Below are positions 7,214 to 12,002 of a stretch of 12,015 nucleotides of DNA, in pieces. The notes under the pieces are model-generated. The model had not been told where the DNA came from and ran no database searches. It was given only the letters and a program-made list of their open reading frames with translations. The stretch is taken from positions 1 to 12,015 of the forward strand of contig JAGIAB010000058.1 of the NCBI GenBank assembly GCA_017745135.1. The letters run 5' to 3'. Every line of letters starts with the position of its first letter. Within the stretch, counting starts at the first letter, position 1. A program made the translations under genes and the position numbers. Source of the stretch: Flavisolibacter sp. (GTDB lineage: Bacteria; Bacteroidota; Bacteroidia; Chitinophagales; Chitinophagaceae).

Positions 7214-7234
7214 AATAATTAATAATTAGTAATT
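7214..7234 (+). repeat. Heptad array AATAATT x3 before rpsS
   Basis: Three contiguous 7-mers (AATAATT at 7214 and 7221, AGTAATT at 7228) fill nearly the whole 28-nt rplB-rpsS gap and end 5 nt before the rpsS ATG. Confidence 0.8.
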
Positions 7235-7239
7235 AAGAT

Positions 7240-7509
7240 ATGGCTCGTTCAATTAAAAAAGGTCCTTACGTAGCAGCACATTTAGAAGATAAAGTGGTTG
7301 CTATGAATGATGGCAAAGCAAAAAAAGGTGTGATCAAAACCTGGAGCCGTCGTTCAACGATCACTCCTGATTTTGTAGGACACACATTTGCTGTTCATAA
7401 CGGAAACAAATTCATTCCTGTTTACGTAACAGAGTTTATGGTAGGTCATAAACTGGGTGAATTTGCACCAACAAGAAACTTTAAAGGACACTCAAGTAAG
7501 AAAGGTTAA
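7240..7509 (+). CDS. rpsS: 30S ribosomal protein S19
   Basis: The protein has 89 residues, standard length. It begins MARSIKKGPYVAAHLEDKV, with the family signatures WSRRSTITPDFVGHTFAVHN (about 35-54) and FMVGHKLGEFAPTRNFKGH (near the C-terminus). S19 lies in the 30S head next to S13 and contacts the A-site finger bridge. Only a heptad array and a few A/T bases precede the start. Confidence 0.98.
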   Translation: MARSIKKGPYVAAHLEDKVVAMNDGKAKKGVIKTWSRRSTITPDFVGHTFAVHNGNKFIPVYVTEFMVGHKLGEFAPTRNFKGHSSKKG

Positions 7510-7511
7510 AC

Positions 7512-7592
7512 TGTTTGGAGTTAGGAATTGGGAGTTAGGTGTTGATTCTTGAAACACGAACCCCAAACACCAAACGCCAAACCCCAAACAAT
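7512..7592 (+). repeat. Inverted heptad array (rpsS-rplV gap)
   Basis: The left arm has six heptads in strict register from 7514 to 7555 (TTTGGAG, TTAGGAA and related; consensus TTnGGnn in the first four). The right arm has heptads from 7558 to 7592 (GAACCCC, AAACACC and related; consensus AAACnCC). The arms are reverse complementary: TGTTTGG (7512-7518) pairs perfectly with CCAAACA (7584-7590), and about three quarters of the next 26 positions match. It ends 7 nt before the rplV ATG. Confidence 0.88.
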
Positions 7593-7599
7593 AAAAAAA

Positions 7600-8100
7600 A
7601 TGGAAGCAGTAGCAAAACTGAAAAATTATCCAACATCACCACGTAAGATGCGCTTATTGGCAGACCTGGTTCGTGGTATGAACGTAGAAAAGGCTTTGGC
7701 TGTTTTAGAGCGCAATCCAAAACATCCTGCAGTGCCTTTGCGTAAGTTGGTGTTAAGTGCTATCAGCAACTGGAAACAAAAAAATGAAGGTGGCGACGAA
7801 GCTGGTCTCGTTATCAAAACCATTTTCGTTGACGGAGCAAGAACTTTAAAGCGTATGCGTCCTGCACCTCAGGGTCGTGGCTACCGTGTTCGCAAAAGAA
7901 GCAACCACGTTACTGTGATTGTTGATGATGTAGAATCTATCATCGCTTCTAAACAAAAGAAAGTAAAAGCTGAAGTGCCTGCAGTTGTAGAAGAACCCGC
8001 AGCAGAAGAAACAACAACAAAGAAAGCTGCTCCTAAAAAAAGTGCAGCAAAAAAAGCCGCTCCTAAAAAAGCAGCAGCTAAAAAAACAACAAAAGAATAA
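7600..8100 (+). CDS. rplV: 50S ribosomal protein L22 with histone H1-like tail
   Basis: The protein has 166 residues; typical bacterial L22 is about 110-135. The core is complete: MEAVAKLKNYPTSPRKMRLL, ADLVRGMNVEKAL, and the tunnel beta-hairpin KRMRPAPQGRGYRVRKRSNH (84-103). From about residue 119 there is a long charged tail, first acidic (EVPAVVEEPAAEE), then two 10-residue repeats KKAAPKKSAA/KKAAPKKAAA (141-160) and KKTTKE, similar to histone H1-like tails. I chose the ATG at 7600. The frame is open upstream to a TTG at 7549, but that extension is translated heptad repeat, and the family begins with the MEAVAKL-type start. AATAAAAAAA precedes the start instead of an SD. Confidence 0.96.
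   Translation: MEAVAKLKNYPTSPRKMRLLADLVRGMNVEKALAVLERNPKHPAVPLRKLVLSAISNWKQKNEGGDEAGLVIKTIFVDGARTLKRMRPAPQGRGYRVRKRSNHVTVIVDDVESIIASKQKKVKAEVPAVVEEPAAEETTTKKAAPKKSAAKKAAPKKAAAKKTTKE
8020..8097 (+). repeat. rplV: 30-nt coding repeats in the rplV tail
   Basis: Units 8020-8049 and 8050-8079, plus the partial copy 8080-8097, encode KKAAPKKSAA, KKAAPKKAAA and KKTTKE. Several runs of six or seven A residues lie inside, which could favour length variation between strains or polymerase slippage. Confidence 0.85.
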
Positions 8101-8121
8101 TTAACGCATTAACCAATAAAC

Positions 8122-8955
8122 ATGGGTCAAAAAGCAAATCCAATTGGTAACAGGTTAGGCATCATCCGCGGATGGGAATCTAACTGGTATGGTGGCAAAA
8201 AAGATTTTGCAGGTAAGCTGATCGAAGACAACAAAATCAGAACCTATCTGAATGCCCGTATCAACAAAGGTGGCATCGCCAAAATAGTTATTGAAAGAAC
8301 ATTAGGTAAGCTGATCGTTACCATTCACACTTCAAAGCCAGGCATCATCATCGGTAAAGGTGGTAATGAAGTAGACCGTATTAAAGAAGAGTTGAAGAAG
8401 CTGACTGGTAAAGAAGATGTTCAGATCAACATTTTGGAGATCCGTCGTCCTGAACTGGATGCCATGATTGTTGCTGATACTATTGCCCGTCAAATTGAAA
8501 ATCGTATCAACTATAAAAGAGCCATCAAAATGGCAATCGCTTCTGCACTTCGCATGGGTGCTGAAGGTATCAAGGTAAAAGTAAGCGGCCGTTTAGGTGG
8601 TGCTGAAATTGCCCGTACGGAAGAAATCAAACAAGGCCGTACGCCATTGCACACGTTCCGTATGGATATCGATTATGCAAACGTATTTGCTCTTACTGTT
8701 TACGGTAAGATCGGTATTAAAGTATGGATCTGTAAAGGTGAAGTATTAACGAAGAGAGATCTGAATCCAAACTTCGTTGGTGGTAAAGAATCCGGAGGCA
8801 TGGGGGATAGAAGAGATAGAAGAGATGACAGAGGCGGAGATTTTGGAAGAGATCGTGGTGATCGCAGAGGCGGCGGTGGATTTAACCGCGGCGGCGGTCG
8901 CTCAGGCGGACAAGGCGGTGGCCGTTCAGGTGGCCAGGGTGGTGGAAGAAGATAA
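8122..8955 (+). CDS. rpsC: 30S ribosomal protein S3 with RGG-rich tail
   Basis: The protein has 277 residues; E. coli S3 has 233. It begins MGQKANPIGNRLGIIRGWES. The KH type-2 domain carries its GxxG loop in GIIIGKGG (residues 74-81). The S3 C-terminal domain is recognisable from IKVKVSGRLGGAEIARTEE and TPLHTFRMDIDYA. The core ends near ITKRDLNPNF-type sequence (LTKRDLNPNF, to residue 218). Residues 219-277 are a low-complexity Arg/Gly/Asp tail with RRDRRDDRGG, RGGGGFNRGG and two GGGRSGGQ units (8890-8913, 8914-8937). S3 binds mRNA at the entry channel with S4 and S5, so a flexible RNA-binding tail there could touch incoming mRNA; this is inference. The gene is 21 nt after rplV. Confidence 0.97.
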   Translation: MGQKANPIGNRLGIIRGWESNWYGGKKDFAGKLIEDNKIRTYLNARINKGGIAKIVIERTLGKLIVTIHTSKPGIIIGKGGNEVDRIKEELKKLTGKEDVQINILEIRRPELDAMIVADTIARQIENRINYKRAIKMAIASALRMGAEGIKVKVSGRLGGAEIARTEEIKQGRTPLHTFRMDIDYANVFALTVYGKIGIKVWICKGEVLTKRDLNPNFVGGKESGGMGDRRDRRDDRGGDFGRDRGDRRGGGGFNRGGGRSGGQGGGRSGGQGGGRR

Positions 8956-9012
8956 GCTTCGCACCAATAAAAAGAAAAGTTTTAATCGTAATAAAACTGG
9001 TTTGGTAGAAGC
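8956..9012 (+). promoter_or_regulatory. Long hairpin immediately after rpsC
   Basis: The stem is built of three nested parts: GCTTC (8956-8960) with GAAGC (9008-9012), ACCAA (8963-8967) with TTGGT (9002-9006), and AGTTTTA (8978-8984) with TAAAACT (8992-8998) around a 7-nt loop. It begins at the first base after the rpsC stop. No T run follows, so it is not a terminator. It may stabilise or separate the rpsC and rplP message parts. Confidence 0.6.
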
Positions 9013-9018
9013 GATAAC

Positions 9019-9046
9019 CTCAAACTTCAAACCTCAAACATCGAAC
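9019..9046 (+). repeat. Heptad array CTCAAAC x4 before rplP
   Basis: Four contiguous 7-mers: CTCAAAC (9019), TTCAAAC (9026), CTCAAAC (9033), ATCGAAC (9040). The array ends 5 nt before the rplP ATG. Confidence 0.87.
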
Positions 9047-9051
9047 TAAAT

Positions 9052-9474
9052 ATGTTACAGCCGAAAAGAACAAAGCACAGGAAAATGCAGAAAGGTCGCA
9101 TGAAAGGCGACGCTAAAAGAGGTACTACTCTCGCTTTTGGTTCTTATGCATTAAAAGCTTTGGATAGCCATTGGATCACCGACCGCCAGATTGAAGCTGC
9201 ACGTCAGGCATTGACCCGTAGCATGAAGCGTGAAGGTAATGTGTGGATCCGCATTTTCCCTGATAAGCCAATTACCCGCAAACCTGCCGAGGTTCGTATG
9301 GGTAAAGGTAAAGGTAACCTTGAGTTTTGGGCTGCTGTTGTAAAGCCAGGCCGCATCATTTTCGAAATTGATGGTGTTCCTGAGCAGGTAGCAAAAGATT
9401 CACTGGCGTTAGCAGCAGGTAAATTACCAATCGCAACAAAATTTATTAAGCGTCATGATTTGGCAGAAGCTTAA
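9052..9474 (+). CDS. rplP: 50S ribosomal protein L16
   Basis: The protein has 140 residues, usual length. It begins MLQPKRTKHRKMQKGRMKGD. The conserved loop VRMGKGKGNLEFWAA starts at residue 81; Arg82 matches the arginine that is hydroxylated in E. coli L16 (Arg81). L16 supports the A-site tRNA elbow and the peptidyl transferase centre and joins late in 50S assembly. It is spaced from rpsC by a hairpin plus a heptad array, and from rpmC by a plain 24-nt gap. Confidence 0.98.
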   Translation: MLQPKRTKHRKMQKGRMKGDAKRGTTLAFGSYALKALDSHWITDRQIEAARQALTRSMKREGNVWIRIFPDKPITRKPAEVRMGKGKGNLEFWAAVVKPGRIIFEIDGVPEQVAKDSLALAAGKLPIATKFIKRHDLAEA

Positions 9475-9498
9475 TCATTTGAATAAAAACTGATTCAC

Positions 9499-9708
9499 AT
9501 GTCAAAGACAGTAGATTTCAAAAAAAGCATTCAGGCATTAAATGAGCAGGATCTTCAGGCTCGCATTAAAGAGGATGAACTCCGCTTAAAGAAACTTGAA
9601 TTCGCTCATGCTATTTCTCCATTGGAAAATCCAATGAGCATCAGAGGCCTGCGCAGAGAATTAGCTCGTTTGAAAACTGAATTAAAAAAGAAACAATTAA
9701 GTGCATAA
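9499..9708 (+). CDS. rpmC: 50S ribosomal protein L29
   Basis: The protein has 69 residues and an all-helical composition typical of L29: a helical hairpin with QDLQARIKEDELRLKKLEFA followed by ENPMSIRGLRRELARLKTEL. L29 lies at the tunnel exit beside L23. Its place between rplP and rpsQ matches the canonical order. No SD is evident; TTCAC precedes the ATG. Confidence 0.96.
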   Translation: MSKTVDFKKSIQALNEQDLQARIKEDELRLKKLEFAHAISPLENPMSIRGLRRELARLKTELKKKQLSA

Positions 9709-9712
9709 TTGT

Positions 9713-9775
9713 GCTGTTAGCCACTTGCTGTTAGCCATTAGCCAACAGCCGGGTGCTAAAAGCTAAAAGCTAAAT
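9713..9775 (+). repeat. Nine-unit heptad array in the rpmC-rpsQ gap
   Basis: Nine contiguous heptads in perfect register fill the gap, each starting with GCT or GCC: GCTGTTA (9713, 9727), GCCACTT (9720), GCCATTA (9734), GCCAACA (9741), GCCGGGT (9748), GCTAAAA (9755, 9762), GCTAAAT (9769). Units 2-3 and 5-6 are partly inverted: GCTGTT (9727-9732) pairs with AACAGC (9744-9749). Only ACA separates the array from the rpsQ ATG. Confidence 0.92.
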
Positions 9776-9778
9776 ACA

Positions 9779-10048
9779 ATGGCTGAAACAACGACAACTA
9801 GAAATTTAAGAAAAGAAAGAATTGGGACAGTAACCAGCAATAAGATGGATAAAACCATCACGGTTGCTGTTGAACGTAAAGTAAAGCACCCAATCTATGG
9901 TAAGTTCATTAAAAAGACTACCAGGTTTCATGCTCATGATGAAAAGAACGAGGCCAGCATCGGTGATGTCGTTCGCATCTCTGAAACTCGTCCTTTGAGC
10001 AAAACAAAGCGTTGGAGATTAGTGGAGATAGTTGAGAAAGTAAAATAA
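9779..10048 (+). CDS. rpsQ: 30S ribosomal protein S17
   Basis: The protein has 89 residues. The OB-fold core starts RKERIGTVTSNKMDKTITVA (residues about 10-29) and continues RKVKHPIYGKFIKKTTRFHA and HDEKNEASIGDVVRISETRP, all family hallmarks; the C-terminus is RWRLVEIVEKVK. S17 is a primary 16S rRNA binder in the 30S body. The start lies 3 nt after a nine-unit heptad array with no SD. Confidence 0.98.
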   Translation: MAETTTTRNLRKERIGTVTSNKMDKTITVAVERKVKHPIYGKFIKKTTRFHAHDEKNEASIGDVVRISETRPLSKTKRWRLVEIVEKVK

Positions 10049-10051
10049 CAA

Positions 10052-10161
10052 AGCTCTTGGCTATTAGCCCTTGGCTATTAGCTGCAAATTGAAAATAAGA
10101 AATGTATTCATTGCTCAAGGCTTCAGCTAACCGCTAAAAGCCAAGAGCCAAAAGCTAAATA
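10052..10161 (+). repeat. Inverted heptad array forming a long hairpin (rpsQ-rplN gap)
   Basis: Left arm heptads at 10052-10086 (AGCTCTT, GGCTATT, AGCCCTT, GGCTATT, AGCTGCA). Right arm heptads at 10113-10161 (GCTCAAG, GCTTCAG, CTAACCG, CTAAAAG, CCAAGAG, CCAAAAG, CTAAATA). GCTCTTGGCT (10053-10062) pairs perfectly with AGCCAAGAGC (10139-10148), and TTAGCTG (10078-10084) with CAGCTAA (10124-10130). The region between the arms is A/T-rich and not periodic. The array ends 3 nt before the rplN ATG. Confidence 0.9.
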
Positions 10162-10164
10162 AAA

Positions 10165-10533
10165 ATGATCCAGCAAGAATCCCGTTTGAATGTAGCGGAC
10201 AACAGTGGTGCTAAAGAAGTGCTTTGTATCCGTGTGTTGGGTAATAGTGGTCAGCGTTATGCAGGTGTAGGAGATAAGATCGTAGTTACTGTAAAAGATG
10301 CGATCCCTGCCGGTGGTATCAAAAAAGGTACCGTTGCAAAAGCGGTAATCGTTCGTACTACAAACAAATTGCGTCGCAAAGATGGTTCTTACATCCGTTT
10401 CGATGACAACGCAGTAGTAATCCTCAATGCAGCCGATGAGCCAAGAGGTACCCGTATTTTCGGACCTGTTGCCCGTGAGCTTCGCGATAAAGGTTATATG
10501 AAAATCATTTCATTGGCCCCGGAGGTTCTGTAA
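10165..10533 (+). CDS. rplN: 50S ribosomal protein L14
   Basis: The protein has 122 residues, the near-universal length of bacterial L14. It begins MIQQESRLNVADNSGAKEVL and has RVLGNSGQRYAGVGDKIVVT, AVIVRTTNKLRRKDGSYIRF and DEPRGTRIFGPVARELRDKG, all strongly conserved. L14 forms intersubunit bridge contacts and binds the silencing factor RsfS. AAATAAAA precedes the ATG. Confidence 0.98.
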   Translation: MIQQESRLNVADNSGAKEVLCIRVLGNSGQRYAGVGDKIVVTVKDAIPAGGIKKGTVAKAVIVRTTNKLRRKDGSYIRFDDNAVVILNAADEPRGTRIFGPVARELRDKGYMKIISLAPEVL

Positions 10534-10534
10534 G

Positions 10535-10575
10535 GATTTGCCAGCGGCAAATCTGGACATGCCGCTGGCATGTCC
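10535..10575 (+). repeat. Twin palindromic hairpins in the rplN-rplX gap
   Basis: Hairpin A: GATTTGCC (10535-10542), loop AGC, GGCAAATC (10546-10553). Hairpin B: GGACATGCC (10555-10563), loop GCT, GGCATGTCC (10567-10575). The centre of A, TGCCAGCGGCA (10539-10549), is the exact reverse complement of the centre of B, TGCCGCTGGCA (10560-10570), so A and B can also pair with each other. No T run follows. A weaker stem TCCTG/CAGGA lies at 10594-10610. This looks like a REP-type element. Confidence 0.85.
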
Positions 10576-10629
10576 GTACAAAAAAATAAAAAATCCTGGC
10601 AGTATCAGGAATTAAAATAGAAACATAAA

Positions 10630-10959
10630 ATGAAAACAAGATTTAGACCCAAGTATAACATCAAAAAAGGCGACCAGGTGGTTGTTATCGCTGGCGATGA
10701 CAAGGACGCAAAGAAGCCTCGCTTGGTGAAAAAAGTATTGGTGGATGAAGGAAAAATTTTGGTAGAAGGTGTCAACATCGTTACCAAACACACCAAGCCT
10801 TCAGCACAAAATACGAAAGGTGGTATTGTTAAGCAGGAAGCCCCTATCAACATTTCAAACGTAATGCTGTGGGATGGCAAACAAGGCGCCAAAGTAAAAC
10901 GTGAAGAGAGAGACGGTAAAAAAGTTCGTGTATCTAAAAAATCTGGAGGGATCATCTAA
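10630..10959 (+). CDS. rplX: 50S ribosomal protein L24
   Basis: The protein has 109 residues, standard. It begins MKTRFRPKYNIKKGDQVVVI and contains EGVNIVTKHTKPSAQNTKGG (47-66) and KQEAPINISNVMLWD, which are clear L24 signatures. L24 is one of the two assembly-initiator proteins of the 50S subunit. The KOW loop is unusual: residues 21-36 read AGDDKDAKKPRLVKKV where most family members have a GKDKGKxGxV-type sequence, so the invariant-type glycine is missing (see findings). The stop codon overlaps the rplE start by one base (TAATG), the only overlapping pair in the operon, which suggests translational coupling. Confidence 0.96.
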   Translation: MKTRFRPKYNIKKGDQVVVIAGDDKDAKKPRLVKKVLVDEGKILVEGVNIVTKHTKPSAQNTKGGIVKQEAPINISNVMLWDGKQGAKVKREERDGKKVRVSKKSGGII

Positions 10960-11525
10960 TGGCAACAACAAAGTATTCTCCAAGATTAAAGGGAAAGTAT
11001 AAATCAGAAGTAGTACCTGCTTTACAAAAGCGTTTCAGCTATAAATCTGTTATGCAGGTTCCGCGTTTGGAAAAGATCGCTATTAACCGTGGTGTTAATG
11101 GTGCTGTAAACGATAAAAAGTTAATTGACATTGCTATTGATGAGTTGACAACCATCACTGGTCAGAAAGCAGTAGCTACAAACTCTAAGAAAGACATCTC
11201 CAACTTTAAGTTGCGTAAGAACATGCCCATCGGTACAAGAGTTACGCTTCGTGGTGATAAGATGTATGAGTTCTTAGACAGGCTGATTGCTGTAGCATTA
11301 CCTCGTGTACGTGACTTCAAAGGTGTAAATGAAAAATCTTTTGATGGTCGCGGTAATTACACAATGGGTGTTACCGAGCAAATCATCTTCCCTGAGATCG
11401 ACATCGATAAAGTAAACCGCATCACAGGTTTGGATATCACTTTCGTAACAACAGCTCAAACTGATGAAGAAGCTTACGAGTTGTTGAAAGAACTGGGAAT
11501 GCCTTTCAAAAACATCAAAAAATAA
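10959..11525 (+). CDS. rplE: 50S ribosomal protein L5
   Basis: The protein has 188 residues; family members are about 179-187. It has PRLKGKYKSEVVPALQKRFS at the N-terminus, VPRLEKIAINRGVNGAVNDK, RKNMPIGTRVTLRGDKMYEF, RVRDFKGVNEKSFDGRGNYT and the final TDEEAYELLKELGMPFKNIK. All are typical of L5, which binds 5S rRNA in the central protuberance and contacts the P-site tRNA. It starts within the rplX stop codon. Confidence 0.98.
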   Translation: MATTKYSPRLKGKYKSEVVPALQKRFSYKSVMQVPRLEKIAINRGVNGAVNDKKLIDIAIDELTTITGQKAVATNSKKDISNFKLRKNMPIGTRVTLRGDKMYEFLDRLIAVALPRVRDFKGVNEKSFDGRGNYTMGVTEQIIFPEIDIDKVNRITGLDITFVTTAQTDEEAYELLKELGMPFKNIKK

Positions 11526-11528
11526 AAG

Positions 11529-11605
11529 CACTAAATACTAAATCCGAAGCACAAATGTGCCGGCCAATTTTAGAATTTAGAATTTAGAATTTTAAAATTT
11601 AAAAA
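11529..11605 (+). repeat. Eleven-unit heptad array in the rplE-rpsN gap
   Basis: The whole stretch can be divided into heptads in one register: CACTAAA, TACTAAA, TCCGAAG, CACAAAT (11529-11556), two divergent units, then TAGAATT at 11571, 11578 and 11585, TTAAAAT and TTAAAAA. The divergent middle holds GCAC/GTGC (11549-11560). The array ends 5 nt before the rpsN ATG. Confidence 0.85.
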
Positions 11606-11610
11606 CAATT

Positions 11611-11880
11611 ATGGCTAAAGAATCAGTAAAAGCCAGGCAACGTAAAAGAGAAAGAATGGTAGCTCAATATGCTGACAAAAGAGCAGCATTGAAAGCCGCC
11701 GGCGACTGGAAGGCTTTGGATGAACTTCCAAAGAACTCTTCTAAAGTTCGTTTGAAAAACCGTTGCCAGATGACTGGTCGTCCAAGAGGTTATACCCGTT
11801 ATTTTGGTATCTCGAGGATTGCTCTTCGTGACATGGCTTTGGATGGTAAAATTCCAGGATTGAAAAAAGCAAGCTGGTAA
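11611..11880 (+). CDS. rpsN: 30S ribosomal protein S14, zinc-independent type
   Basis: The protein has 89 residues. It begins MAKESVKARQRKRERMVAQY and contains LDELPKNSSKVRLKNRCQMT (37-56) and GRPRGYTRYFGISRIALRDM (57-75 region), ending GKIPGLKKASW. There is one cysteine (Cys52) and no CxxC pairs, so this is the zinc-free form, longer than the 61-residue zinc form. S14 completes the 30S head late in assembly. In the canonical order rpsH should follow. Confidence 0.98.
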   Translation: MAKESVKARQRKRERMVAQYADKRAALKAAGDWKALDELPKNSSKVRLKNRCQMTGRPRGYTRYFGISRIALRDMALDGKIPGLKKASW

Positions 11881-11887
11881 AAAAACT

Positions 11888-11982
11888 GTTCGAAGTTTGA
11901 AGTTTGAGGTTCGAAATTAAACGACCTCACAACATCGAACATCGAACGTCAAACATCAAATTTTAAAACTTAAATTCCAATT
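11888..11982 (+). repeat. Inverted heptad array downstream of rpsN
   Basis: Left arm: GTTCGAA, GTTTGAA, GTTTGAG, GTTCGAA in register at 11888-11915. Right arm: ATCGAAC at 11934 and 11941, GTCAAAC at 11948, ATCAAAT at 11955, then A/T-rich units to 11982. The arm cores GTTYGA and TCRAAC are reverse complements, so the mRNA can fold into a hairpin. Confidence 0.87.
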
Positions 11983-12000
11983 ATCACACTCCGGTGTGGT
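11983..12000 (+). promoter_or_regulatory. Small hairpin in front of the presumed rpsH start
   Basis: ATCACAC (11983-11989) pairs with GTGTGGT (11994-12000), one G-U pair included, around the loop TCCG. It ends 2 nt before the Shine-Dalgarno-like sequence. Confidence 0.5.
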
Positions 12001-12002
12001 GT

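Noticed and set aside
7514..7541. TTAGG-like heptads resembling telomere repeats
   Set aside because: The units are divergent, internal to an operon and paired with a complementary arm; they belong to the general heptad pattern.
7549..7599. Upstream TTG start that would lengthen L22 by 17 residues
   Set aside because: The extension is translated heptad repeat (EPQTPNAKPQT), and the family N-terminus begins at the ATG at 7600.
8777..9049. A 90-codon acidic open frame overlapping the end of rpsC and ending just before rplP
   Set aside because: It is the +1 shadow of the Arg/Gly-rich rpsC tail; its composition (EEIEE, AAAV runs) is what that repeat gives in another frame, and it runs through the hairpin and heptads.
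9713..10161. Repeats considered as a CRISPR array
   Set aside because: The units are 7 nt with no spacers of constant length and no cas genes nearby.
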